NCBI GenBank assembly: GCA_016081115.2
Contig: CM071935.1
Location: 48,553,150-48,617,149 of the forward strand
Origin: Rehmannia glutinosa
Taxonomy: Eukaryota; Streptophyta; Magnoliopsida; Lamiales; Orobanchaceae
DNA: 64,000 bases
Direction of reading: 5' to 3'
Shown: positions 44,301-53,004 of the stretch, piece after piece
Layout of the letters: each line of letters opens with the position of its first letter
Position numbering within the stretch: the first letter of the stretch is position 1
Program-made: the position numbers and the translations under genes
Notes under the pieces: model-generated
The model's input: the letters and a program-made list of their open reading frames with translations, nothing else
Told to the model about the DNA's origin: nothing
Databases searched by the model: none

Positions 44301-46823
44301 TACTCATTTTACAGTGAAACAGTAATTTGCAAAGTACGGCCGAATATAATAAGTTACGGAATTTAGAGACAGGTCTGTTTTTCGCCTTTTTCAAGTCACA
44401 CAGTTAAAATTTATAGAAGATTTCACCACAGATTCAGAATATTGGAAGTAAAAGTAAATAAAGCATCAAAATATGATGTAACAAACACTCAGATATTAAA
44501 AGATCACATATTCCACGCAAGGCTATTCTGACACTTAGCAACAGTAACAAACACTGAAACATGTGGCTTGCTACTGATGTCAGTTGCTCAAATATGTAAG
44601 ACAGAATATAACTCTCCTAACAGTTTCAGTTAGATATTCCTGAGTTTACTGCCAATTCAATCTTATCAATCTTACTCCACAATAAAAGGAGTAGTAGCAA
44701 TGAAAGAAATCGAAGGTCTCACACATAATTGAAAAGGGAAAGGTAACAGGGAGCATAAAAATAGGAATGAGCATAATTTAAAAACAACTCTTTTCCAAAC
44801 TTGACAAATATAAACAAATACTAGTTTAACAATGAAAGCAGCTATGTGTTTATGTTCGCATTCTGTCCATAGTTTGAAGTACTCAATTTTGGGGTCAAAT
44901 GACAACTTGTGAGAGTCATGTTTAATCTGTCTTATGACCACCTTATCAAAAAGCTTTAACTTGGCACGTATACACTTCTACTGGATAGCATTGCCATGAG
45001 TGCTCCTACTGAAATAAAAAGGTGCCATAGGTAAAAGAAATACAAAATATGTGCCAGAATTTACTGTGCTCATTTCTAGATATATAAAAATAAAAGAAGC
45101 TACTTCATGCGCAATTCAGTTCCATTAAGATAAAAGAGGCGTAGAAGTGCGAGGAATATAGAGGGGCCAGTGACAAAGAAAGGAACTGATAAAGAGAAAC
45201 ATGGAGGAGCATCAAAGATATGCAAGTAAAAGGTACATTACTCTCTAAAGCTAACTTTGAATGCAAGGACAGATCCAGATTTAGATTTCTGGAAATCTCT
45301 CCCCTTCCTTCGAACTCTTTCTTCAACCTATCCAATAAAAAGAAAGTTACATTTTGCTTAAAGATGGGATTTAATAATAGAAAAGACAATAATTATATGC
45401 AAAAAGAATCACAAAAACAGAAAGAGAACAGACTTTGCACTGCTCAATATAACACTTACAAGGCTTGTTTGATCTATTCCAATCTTAGCTCATTAATTGA
45501 CTAATTCATGCACGTAATTTCAAGGTCAGATCAGGAAAATAAGTAGCCAAGTCAATAACTCAAAGTCGATGAAGCCCTTTTAAACTATCTGGCCTCGAAG
45601 GGCTCAAAATCCTACATGACCCTTGAACTCATACCAAAAGTCATGTACGGTTCCTCACGTAAAACAAAGATGACTTATCGGCAAAAATGTAAATCATCAA
45701 GCAGTGGCTCCTGGAATACATTGCAAGTGTACAGATCATTCATTTTCTACAATTTCTCTCGAACATATTTTTGAGTTTTACATTGAATCTGGTTTAAGTA
45801 GTGTTTCGGACCTACCAACAAAAATATCAGACCCCCCCTCTGTCTCTAAGTTTCATTCCAGAATAACATAAATGCTTATTCAAATAAGTAATCCATCATG
45901 GGCACTTCCGGATTGCTCTTCAAGTTCTATCATTTCATCATACACATATCACGATAAATATGGAGTACCTAATGTATATATATTCTCACAAAATCACTTC
46001 TTTTACAGTTGGATAGGTCATACCTTAATTCTGATAAGACTGTAACTTTTGCCATAAGGATCCAGTAACGATAAATATGAACAGAACTTTCACATAAGCA
46101 TTCGAAGAACAGAGTAACTCAGTATAGATGGACACTATTATCACAAACATAAGACGAACTTCAGCAAGAATGAAGAAGGTGACCACAATGTCGTTTCAAC
46201 AGTTGAATTCTCAAAATCACTCAACAATTGGACACAAATGGAACAAATATTAACATACTCTTTTTCTCATGAGCTCAGGGTTACCAACGCTATCCCCCAA
46301 AACAGCTCTAAGCTCAGAATCATTTCTACAGGCATCTTCCAACACCCTGCACATGATTCAACACAAATAAATAGCCTTCTATACTTACAGCAGCAAATGC
46401 ATTGGGTGAAAAATAAAATGCACAATGAAAGACATAACAAAATTACTTTGCCCAAGCAGGATAATTGTGGAGATTCTCATATTGGCGGTTCCGCTTTTCC
46501 TCGCGTACTTTCAATAAACGGCGTCCTCTTGCTGTCGTCCCTGATCCTTTGGTGGCCTTGTCATTTAGAGTACCATTGCTACCTACATCACTTGTACTTG
46601 GAGTTGTATCGATGCCTTGATCAATATTCCCTCTAACGTCCTTCTGTGCCAATGCTACTATAGGCAGTACCGTATGCCGCCACGGCTTCCTAATAGCAGG
46701 GAGTGTTAAATTATTTTGAGGCACTGCTGGAAATAGAGCTGCTGAGAGTGGACGTGAAGCGGAATGAAGTTCCTTCAACGTAGTGAAAGAGGAACATTGT
46801 GCATATGCACAAGACATGTCCAT
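35216..46823 (-). CDS. DUF3531-family protein, probably plastid-targeted (8 exons, 328 aa)
   Basis: Host gene. Coding exons on the minus strand: 46823-46447, 46346-46259, 45327-45242, 44031-43953, 43698-43639, 36523-36402, 36304-36233, 35318-35216. All seven introns are GT-AG and phases join without a break, giving 328 codons from ATG 46823 to TGA 35216-35218. The first 60 or so residues (MDMSCAYAQCSSFTTLKELH, rich in Ser/Ala, few acids) look like a chloroplast transit peptide. The rest has GDSVGNPELMRKR, RRKGRDFQKSKSGSVLAFK, SFIWFELYGSPSDRDVDLL, SSFHDISDVEFQDNWGR and VVFGGRRMGDWEDGM, which I recognise from memory as the plant/cyanobacterial DUF3531 family of unknown biochemical role. Length fits. 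Intron 5 (7115 bp) and intron 7 hold transposons, yet no exon is damaged, so the gene is probably active. The family name needs a profile search; the gene model itself is firm. Confidence 0.93.
35375..36140. repeat. MITE in intron 7, interrupted by another MITE
   Basis: Ends GGGTAATTACAAAACTACCCTT and the complement GGGTTAATTACACAAAATACCCTT are inverted. The flanking 9-mers TAAAAAGAA (35366-35374) and TAAAAATAA (36141-36149) differ at one base, which fits a Mutator-type 9-bp TSD. Its middle is the hAT MITE 35516-36018. Confidence 0.75.
35516..36018. repeat. hAT-type MITE
   Basis: TIR TAGGGGTGACAA / TTGTCACTCCTA and a perfect 8-bp TSD ATCATGAG (35508-35515 and 36019-36026), both hallmarks of the hAT superfamily. 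Interior is full of CGATAA and CACGATA motifs with no coding capacity. Confidence 0.92.
36233..36304 (-). CDS. DUF3531 gene, exon 7
   Basis: Residues 271-294 plus GA of Glu295 (VDLGTADFFSIDILLNCLTA...). Acceptor GTAACAG, donor GTAAGC. Intron 6 is 97 bp. Confidence 0.9.
36402..36523 (-). CDS. DUF3531 gene, exon 6
   Basis: Residues 231-270 plus TG of Trp271 (LGNSSMEYDPLYDADKGFK...FQDNWGRV). Acceptor ATACAG, donor GTATGA. It lies just beyond the copia element in intron 5. Confidence 0.92.
36725..36949 (+). repeat. 5' LTR of the intron 5 copia
   Basis: 225 bases, TGTTGGATATAGA to AATTCTTCA. TATAAATA at about 36857. Confidence 0.93.
37012..37755 (+). CDS. Gag of the intron 5 copia (N-terminal part)
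   Basis: ATG 37012 (MANVTDLQTSAKP) rather than the in-frame upstream alternative start, because it follows the leader and suits the family. 247 residues. FQLHGSDHPGLILVSNVLNGN and FLSWSRSMVIAVAAKTKLGF are the copia gag N-terminal domain; IVAYFTKLKRLWDEY and LMQFIMGLNDSYEHLRSHIL the UBN2-like core. A TGA at about 37753 cuts off the Gly/Arg-rich tail and zinc knuckle. Confidence 0.9.
   Translation: MANVTDLQTSAKPIVSREDDPFQLHGSDHPGLILVSNVLNGNNFLSWSRSMVIAVAAKTKLGFINGKLVQPAEDSPQYEHWKKVDCMVVSWILNTISRDIVDAFIYDDSTRTLWEDIGQRLGESNGPMIYQIQKEIATASQGNQSIVAYFTKLKRLWDEYSCLVQKSICSCENGKITADNEMTTKLMQFIMGLNDSYEHLRSHILIMDPLPLVNQAYSMILRIEKQRCVQITFPAVQEDLTMAANPS
37756..38400 (+). pseudogene. Zinc knuckle and protease remnant of the intron 5 copia
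   Basis: After the stop a Gly/Arg-rich tail leads to CDHCRIPGHEAHEC (about 37846-37890, a CX2CX4HX4C knuckle), then a frame change and LHGYPDWYK. At about 38195 WILDIGASRHMCAN is the protease active site with DSG altered to DIG, so inactive. Confidence 0.8.
38432..39420 (+). pseudogene. Integrase of the intron 5 copia (remnant)
   Basis: WHMKLGHAS (about 38549) is the GAG-pre-integrase motif; LTIVDDHSRAT with a following stop is the first catalytic region. The open frame 38789-39307 has ELKSDNGGEFLG, TPQQNGIVERKHRHL (catalytic Glu), SKFWVFSVLNTAYIINRLP and PFGCLSYP. A frame change leads to KFAPKAHRCVFLGYESGIKGYRL (39226-39420). Confidence 0.9.
39880..40640 (+). pseudogene. Reverse transcriptase of the intron 5 copia (remnant)
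   Basis: Pieces in changing frames: EAMDKELEALE, KWVYEIKMNSDGTIERYKARLVAK, NNAFLHGYLEEDIYM, LKQASRKFCAEL, the catalytic YVDDVLVIG at about 40432 and DLGHAKYF. At least four frame changes or stops. Confidence 0.88.
40640..41150 (+). pseudogene. RNase H of the intron 5 copia (remnant)
   Basis: HVLRYLKGNPSKGLFY, then DADWATCLDSKKSLTGHCVYFG and at the end KMQLADLFTKSLG, the copia RNase H C-terminus. The segment carrying the second half of the active site is shortened near 40930-41000. Confidence 0.85.
41186..41462 (+). repeat. 3' LTR of the intron 5 copia, with internal duplication
   Basis: 277 bases against 225 in the 5' LTR. The difference is a tandem copy of a 54-base segment (41334-41387 and 41388-41441, beginning GTAGCTCACTTTC). 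Confidence 0.9.
41497..43009. mobile_element. Fold-back Mutator-like element in intron 5
   Basis: Perfect 9-bp TSD TTTTAGATG (41488-41496 and 43010-43018) and ends GGGGCTTTTTG / CAAAAAGCCC. The two halves (41497-42197 and 42306-43009) are inverted copies of each other over about 700 bases, leaving a loop of about 110. Landmarks: GGCGCAAGTGTAACTTGCGCC in both arms (about 41688 and 42815), AACTGTCACGGG / CCCGTGACAGTT near the centre. No transposase. A 9-bp TSD and very long TIRs fit non-autonomous MULEs. Confidence 0.92.
43285..43573. repeat. MITE in intron 5, related to 35375-36140
   Basis: GGGATACTTACAAAAACACCCCCTAGG and the complement GGGATAATTACAAAAACACCCCTGAGG are inverted termini; a second inner inverted pair is present. 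TSD not clear. Sequence style matches the GGGTAATTAC ends of the intron 7 MITE. Confidence 0.8.
43639..43698 (-). CDS. DUF3531 gene, exon 5
   Basis: Residues 211-230 (VIQSWYVMGRLGAYNSANLQ), 60 bp, phase 0 at both ends. Acceptor GCAACAG, donor GTCAGC. The 7.1-kb intron 5 follows. Confidence 0.9.
43766..43842. repeat. SINE fragment (Au-like) with 17-bp TSD in intron 4
   Basis: 77 bases with CAACAACACCACCTTATCCC, GGGGCCGACTATATGGATC, the stretch I know from Au-type plant SINEs. Flanked by the perfect direct repeat ACTCAGTATAAAGGATA (43749-43765 and 43843-43859), as expected for target-primed retroposition. Confidence 0.7.
43953..44031 (-). CDS. DUF3531 gene, exon 4
   Basis: Completes Asp184 and codes 185-210 (FNPLDSFIWFELYGSPSDRD...). 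Acceptor GATTGCAG, donor GTATGT. Confidence 0.9.
44032..45241 (-). other. Intron 3 of the DUF3531 gene
   Basis: AT-rich intron of 1210 bp, no element or coding segment recognised. Confidence 0.8.
45242..45327 (-). CDS. DUF3531 gene, exon 3
   Basis: Residues 156-183 plus GA of Asp184 (VEERVRRKGRDFQKSKSGSV...). Acceptor TTGGATAG, donor GTAATG. Confidence 0.9.
45328..46258 (-). other. Intron 2 of the DUF3531 gene
   Basis: AT-rich intron of 931 bp. A GC-richer patch at about 45595-45680 has no coding or RNA structure that I recognise. Confidence 0.8.
46259..46346 (-). CDS. DUF3531 gene, exon 2
   Basis: Residues 126-155 (VLEDACRNDSELRAVLGD...LMRKR). Acceptor TGTGCAG, donor GTATGT. Intron 1 is 100 bp. 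Confidence 0.9.
46447..46823 (-). CDS. DUF3531 gene, exon 1 (start, transit peptide)
   Basis: Codes residues 1-125 plus two bases of Lys126. True ATG at 46823. It ends ...YENLHNYPAWA before a GTAATT donor. Residues 100-118 are very basic (ARGRRLLKVREEKRNRQ). Confidence 0.92.
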
Positions 46824-47900
46824 TTGTTTACTCTGTTGATTATCTGCATTTACATCTCATTTCATCAATACAAAAAAAATTGCATAATCCTTAAGTTTCT
46901 TGACCTACATTAGTCTTGTCTACTTCTCTTGGATTGATCATGCATGAAGGAAAGCAAAATTAAAGATTAAATAATGTTTCACTAAACATTAAAAAAATAA
47001 GTTATTAAGTTTTATTCGTACAAATTTCATTTGTTCATTGATACAACACAGGGCACAAATAAATAAGCTAGAAAAATCTAAATTTCATCACTCAATAAGT
47101 GATAAAATTATTGAAATATGTTCAATTGATGACAATTTGGACAGCACCACTCATTCACTGTTTAAATAGACAAACCAATAAGCAAAAGCTGATTTTTAAT
47201 AATTGCTTCCTTCTTTTGCCCAGTCGAATAATTCCATTCCACCCATATGTTTAAGTTTTAACTAACAAAATTTTAAACAAATATCCAAAAGTTTTATTAA
47301 TAAATTAAAATCTTTAAAATGTTGCAGAATACTCCACTGATAATTCAAACAGAAGCCATTCTCTAATAGTCTAGATAAATAACTCAGCAATGAGCCTTCT
47401 GATTTCAACAAAGTTTTAATTACGTCATCAGTTTTACAAACAAGCATTTTAAATTGCAACCAAATTTAAGAAACTTCAAAATATGCTCTAAAGTCCACAA
47501 CTAAATTAAACATAACCCATTCGTTCGCCGCATAAGTAAACAAACCAACAACGAACCTTCTGTTACCCTACAAACTTCACTTCATTATCCAGCGTTAAAA
47601 ATTTTAAACAAAATTGGCAAAATATTAATTTTTGATTATTGAACAGAAAGATAAAATCTTGCGGAATAAATACTGATAAAAGAAAATTTGAGAAAAGTAT
47701 TATGGTACACCAGCGCAAACAAACAAATAAAATATATGTATATACACATAAGCCGCAAGTTTTTACCTCAACCTACCAATAGTAGTGCATGTGGGGGTTG
47801 GGGGGAGGAGGTTAAGGGGTTTAGGAAAGATAATGGGGGTAGAGTTGATGGCTGAAGTAGAGTGTAAAAGAAAATGAAAATCTGATTGAGGGGTAAACTT
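46824..47900 (-). promoter_or_regulatory. Probable 5' leader with intron of the DUF3531 gene
   Basis: An acceptor-like AAATGCAG lies 20 bases upstream of the ATG (exon edge 46843), and a donor GAG/GTAAAAAC at 47767 follows a pyrimidine-rich, leader-like stretch (47767 to about 47900). A leader intron 46844-47766 is inferred. The start of transcription is not identified. Confidence 0.4.
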
Positions 47901-47971
47901 GTCCAGGAGCTAAAAAGAAAATGATACTGTTTGTTTTTATTTTCCAATATAATTCCACTTATAAAATAGTT

Positions 47972-48609
47972 GGAAAAAATGCAAAATTAGTCCAGCACAT
48001 ATAGGAGTGTTGCAATACTAGTCCTATAACTTTTGAAGTAGCAATTTTAGTCCTATATATTTTTTCCTTTTTTGTAATTTTGGTCCTTTAAATTTTAGAT
48101 TTGTGCAATTATGGTCCTATAAGTTTTAAGTTGATGCAAATTTGGTCCTAAAAGCTATTTCAATGTTTTAATTATTCCAAAATGCCATTGATAGGCTGAT
48201 AGCCAAAAAATCAAATCAAGTTTATAATAGTTGGTATCAGAGCATATATGTTATTTGCTTGAGTTGAATTTATTTATCACTATAGATTGTCTAATGATGG
48301 AAGAATTTTAGATTTATGAATCAAAATTAAAACATGAGATACGAGTTCTACATGTATTATTTCTTAATTATGGAAATACAAAAACACATACAAATATACC
48401 AAAATTGGGCATTTTGAATAATACGACCAAAATTACCATAACTAAAAGATAAAAAAACTAAAATTATCAAATTCTAAACATTACATAATTAATATTGTTA
48501 TTCTTGCTAAGGTGCAAAATTATCACTGGACTGAAATTGTAACTTTAAAAGTTACAAGACTAATTTTGCAACACCCCTACACATACAGGACCAATTTTGC
48601 AATTTTCCC
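47972..48609. repeat. MITE upstream of the DUF3531 gene (Mutator-type TSD)
   Basis: Direct repeat TAAAATAGTT (47962-47971 and 48610-48619) flanks inverted termini GGAAAAAATGCAAAATTAGTCC and GGGAAAATTGCAAAATTGGTCC (complement). Several internal copies of TTTTGGTCCT-type motifs. A 9-10 bp TSD fits a MULE MITE. A related, unflanked stretch lies at 58560-58760. Confidence 0.85.
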
Positions 48610-48619
48610 TAAAATAGTT

Positions 48620-49442
48620 AGTGCCAATTTGTTTTCATTTCCATAATATTTTTATTATTTAAATTTCGAAAATACATTTACTTTAATATTTTATACTAGA
48701 ATTACAAATTATTTTTCTTTTTAAAATTTATTAAACATTCCACGTCTTTATCGAGAAACACGAAAATGAAATCATACCAAAATCAAACATATTTTTATTT
48801 TTATATAAAAACTTAGTTAAAATATTTTCAACCTTTAAAAATACCAAAGCATGAAATGAGTTTGAAAATAATACCAAGCATGAAAAAAAAGTTACACATA
48901 CCATAAAATATAAATATAAGCTCAAAATAATTGGATTTGTCAAGTATATAATTGAATGTGTCTCGTAACAAGATAAAATTTTATGTGAGACGGATCCGGA
49001 TTCAAAGAACTTATAACTATAATTAGACACCTATGTAGGGAGGAAAATTTTTGAAGCCCCAGAATCAACTTTCGAATGGCGTTTGATCCTTGAACCCTTG
49101 AAGTGGGTCATCGGGAAGATGATTCTAAGAGGTGGTGTCGGAGTTTTTTGCGGTGGATCTCGGCAATTTTGTTTGAAGAGGCAAACAGATTTGTGCACTA
49201 TTTCCTTTTAAAATGTTACTTTTGCCTGGTAAGTAATACTTTTTATTTTGAAAACATTATTTACAATATTTATTAAATTAATTGTTTTTCCGTTAAAATT
49301 GTTCGTTTTATCAATTTTGTTTGTAAATTATGTATGATAATAAAAGTTGATGTCACTCTTGTCCATTTTCATTCATCTCATAAATTTATTTAGTTTGTCA
49401 AAATGGTAAAACTTCCAAAGTATTATGTGTTCGTAACATAAT
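48620..49442. other. Intergenic AT-rich stretch
   Basis: No gene or element recognised. It ends at the ATAAT target site of the LTR array. Confidence 0.6.
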
Positions 49443-50600
49443 TGTTGATACCCAAATAAAAACAGGATAATTTTTATGTACAGGGTCTCCCGGAGAGCCC
49501 AGACCCGGAGACCAAAAGAGCCGACCAGGAGACCGAGAGTCCGGCCTCCGGAGAGCCCAGAGACCCCGAAGAGCCCGGAGACCAGAAGAGCCGACCAGAG
49601 AGCCCGAGAGTCCGGGTCTCCCGGAGAGCCCAGAGACCTCGGAGACGGAAGAGCCGACCAGGAGACCCGAGAGTCCGGGTCTCCGGAGAGCCAGAGACCG
49701 GAGAGCCTGGAGGCAGAAGAGCCGACCAGAGCCCGAGAGTCCGGGTCTCTGGAGAGCCCAGAGACCTCGGAGACAGAAGAGCCGACCAGGAGACCGAGAG
49801 TCCGGGTCTCCCGGAGAGCCCAGAGACCCCGGAGACGGAAGAGCCGAGGAGACCCGAGAGTCCGGGTCTCTCGGAGAGCCCAGAGACCTCGGAGACCGAG
49901 AAGAAGAGCCAATAGGAGACCCCAAGAGTCCGGGTCTCGGAGAGCCTAGAGACCCGAGAGCCCGGAGACCGGAAAGAGCCGAGGAGACCCCGAGAGTCCG
50001 GGTCTCCCGAGAGCCCAAAGACCTCGGAGACCAAAAGAGCGACCCAGGAGACCCCGAGAGTCCGAGTCTCTGGAGCCCAGAGACCGGAGAGCCGGAGACC
50101 GAAGAGCGATAGGAGACCCGAGAGCCCGGGTCTCCGGGGAGAGCCCAAAGACTTGGAGACTAGAAGAAGAGCCGAGGAGACCCCGAGCCGGGTCTCCGGA
50201 GAGCCGGAGACGAGAAAAAGGCCTACCAAAAGACCGGCTTATCAACTCATGCACAACAAGGAGGAGACACGCGTCCCACTCAATAAGACAAGTGTCCCAT
50301 TAATAAACTCATGCACAACAAGGAGGAGACAAGTGTCCCACTCAAAGAGACAAGTGTCCATTAATCAACTCATGCACAATAAGGAGGATACAAGTGTCCC
50401 ATTAATAGGTTAGATGTAATGATTGCTAGACTATCAAATGTAATAAGTATAAATAGGATTGAAGAAAGAAAAAAGGGGATGGCTAAAAAAAATTTCTGTG
50501 CTTTACTGGCCATTTAATAAACAAAAAAGGCACTTACAGCCATTTATTATATTCACTATTTTTATATTTGATTCCTTGTTGACCAAATTTGACGTCAACA
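49443..50600 (+). repeat. LTR A of the array
   Basis: Holds about 12 tandem units of 58-63 bases (49480-50220) made of GAGAGTCCGGGTCTC, GGAGAGCCCAGAGACC and AGAGCCGACCAGGAGACC, each with the inverted pair GGGTCTC/GAGACCC. Three further repeats of about 59 bases (CAACTCATGCACAACAAGGA) follow at 50240-50400. TATAAATA at 50448-50455. Confidence 0.93.
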
Positions 50601-51837
50601 AATTGGCGCTAGAAGGAGGGCACCTCCTACCTGTTAAAAAAAAAGGAGGGAAAAAGAAATATCTTTTCTACATGGCAGCACAAACGGAGGCTTGATTGAT
50701 CTTTTATGATTTTGGAAATATGTTATAGTTTCTCACTTCAATTGAAAGCAGCATGGCTTGAGCCCCTATGATTTCTAAGAAAGTCTTGCCAATGCTTCCC
50801 AAAATTATCGTCCAAACGATCTATCGGCGTTTTGCGGGTCAATTCTACTCGTAAATGTACAATTTTCTGTCAATCCATAGCCCGGGGGCCATCTAGCATC
50901 GAGCGCCGCAAAAATCGTCTCGGCCACGCGCCGAGCGCCGCAAAAAATCACCTCGGCCACGCGCCGAGCGCCGCAAAAATCGCCTCGGCCACGCGCCGAG
51001 CACCGCAAAAATCGCTCGCCACGCGCCGAGTGCCGCAAAAATCGCCTCGGCCCGCGCCGAGCGCCACAAAATCACCACGCCACGCGCCGAGCGCCGCAAA
51101 ATCGCCTCGCCACGCGCCGAGCGCCGCAAAATCGCTCGCCACGCGCCGAGCGCCGCAAAAATCGCTTCGCCACGCGCCAAGCACCGCGAGCACAAAACAA
51201 AGACTTGGTTGCACAAAACAAAGACTTGGTTACGATCGAGCACAAAACAAAGACTTGTTACGCACAAGCACAAAAACAAAGACTTGGTCACGCACTCAAG
51301 CACAAAACAAAGACTGGTTACGCACCGAGCACAAAACAAAGACTTGGTTACGCACCAAGCACAAAAACAAAGACTTGGTCACGCACAAGCACAAAACAAA
51401 GACTTGGTTACACACCGAGCACAAAACAAAGACTTGGTTACGCACAAGCTCCGAGCGCATATAGGCCTGGCAGGAAAGGCTAGCAGGGCTCCTTTCATTT
51501 TATCGCCCCATCTAGCATCGAGCGCATCTCGGCCTATCCCGAGTTCATCTCATTGCATCTCATTTCATCTCATCTCGACCTAGATCGAGCGCATCTCGGC
51601 CTAGCCCGAGTTCATCTCATTGCATCTCAACACATCTCATCTCATCTTATTACATATCACCTCATTTCATCTCATCTTGACCTAGCTCGAGCTCACCTCG
51701 GCCTAGCCCGAGCACATCTCATCTCGGCCTTGCTTGGCCTAACACAACGCAAAAAAAAAAAGGCATTTATGCACTCAACTCTTAAAGTTCCAGCCCGACT
51801 CAACATATCTCTTCCTCGGCCTAGAACTTGGGGGCCT
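50601..51837 (+). repeat. Interior 1 of the array: three tandem-repeat blocks
   Basis: Primer-binding site 50604-50621. Block 1 (50900-51190): units CGAGCGCCGCAAAAATCGCC followed by TCGGCCACGCGC. Block 2 (51188-51450): CACAAAACAAAGACTTGGTT followed by ACGCAC, the same unit as gypsy element 2 at 19047-19480. Block 3 (51520-51735): CATCTCGGCCTAGCCCGAG and TTCATCTCATTGCATCTC. Polypurine tract at 51822-51837. Confidence 0.93.
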
Positions 51838-53004
51838 TGTTGATACCCAAATAAAACAGGATAATTTTTTTATGTACACCGGGTCTCCCGGAGAGCCCAG
51901 AGACCCCGGAGACCAGAAGAGCCGACCGGAGACCCCGAGAGTCCGGGTCTCCCGGAGAGCCCAGAGACCGAAGAGCCCAGGAGACCGAAGAGCCGACCAG
52001 AGAGCCGAGAGTCCGGGTCTCCCGGAGAGCCTAGAGACCTCGGAGACCGTAAGAGCCGACCGGAGACCCGAGAGTCCGGGTCTCCGGAGAGCCCAGAGAC
52101 CGGAGAGCCCGGAGACGGAAGAGCCGACGCCAGAGCCCGATAGTCCGGGTCTCTGGAGAGCCTAGAGACCTCGGAGACGGAAGAGCCGACCAGGAGACCC
52201 CGAGAGTCCGGTCTCCCGGAGAGCCCAGAGACCCGGAGACCGAAGAGCCAACCGGAGACCCCGAGAGTCGGGTCTCTGAGAGCCCAGAGACCTCGGAGAC
52301 GGAAGAGCCAAGGAGACCCCAAGAGTCCGGTCTCCCAGAGAGCCCAGAGACCCGGAGAGCCCGGAGACCAGGAAGAGCCGACCGGAGACCCCCGAGAGTC
52401 CGGTCTCCCAGAGCCCAAAGACCCGGAGACCAAAAGAGCGACCAGGAGACCCGAGAGTCCGGTCTCCCTGAGAGAGCCCAGAGACCCCGGAGAGCAGGAG
52501 ACAGAAGAGCCAACCAGGAGACCCCGAGAGCCCGGGTCTCCTGGAGAGCCCAAAGACCTTGGAGACTAGAAGAGCCGACCGGAGACCTCGAGAGCCCTAG
52601 GAGACCGAGAAAAGGCCTACCAAAAGACCACTTATCCTTATCAACTCATGCACAACAAGGAGGAGACATGCGTCCCACTCAATAAGACAAGTGTCCCATT
52701 AATAAACTCATGCACAACAAGGAGGAGACAAGTGTCCCACTCAAAGAGACAAGTGTCCATTAATCAACTCATGCACAATAAGGAGGATACAAGTGTCCCA
52801 CTAATAGGTTAGATGTAATGATTTCTAGACTATCAAATGTAATAAGTATAAATAGGATTGAAGAAAGAAAAAAGGGGATGGCTAAAAAAAAGACTCAGAT
52901 ACTTTACCTTGGCCATTTAATAAACAAAAAAGGCACTTACTGACCATTTATTATATTCACTATTTTTATATTTGATTCCTTGTTGACCAAATTTGACGTC
53001 AACA
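51838..53004 (+). repeat. LTR B of the array
   Basis: Same layout as LTR A, 1167 bases. TATAAATA at about 52848. Confidence 0.93.

Noticed and set aside
48232..48244. tRNA-Met primer-binding site (TGGTATCAGAGCA)
   Set aside because: No LTR end precedes it and it lies inside a MITE with its own TSD, so it is not a functional retrotransposon start.
48731..49030. Minus-strand ORF of 99 codons
   Set aside because: AT-rich, Phe/Leu/Ser-dominated translation without conserved motif or gene context.
49480..50220. CRISPR-like appearance of regular repeats
   Set aside because: Plant DNA, units contiguous without unique spacers, and located in an LTR.
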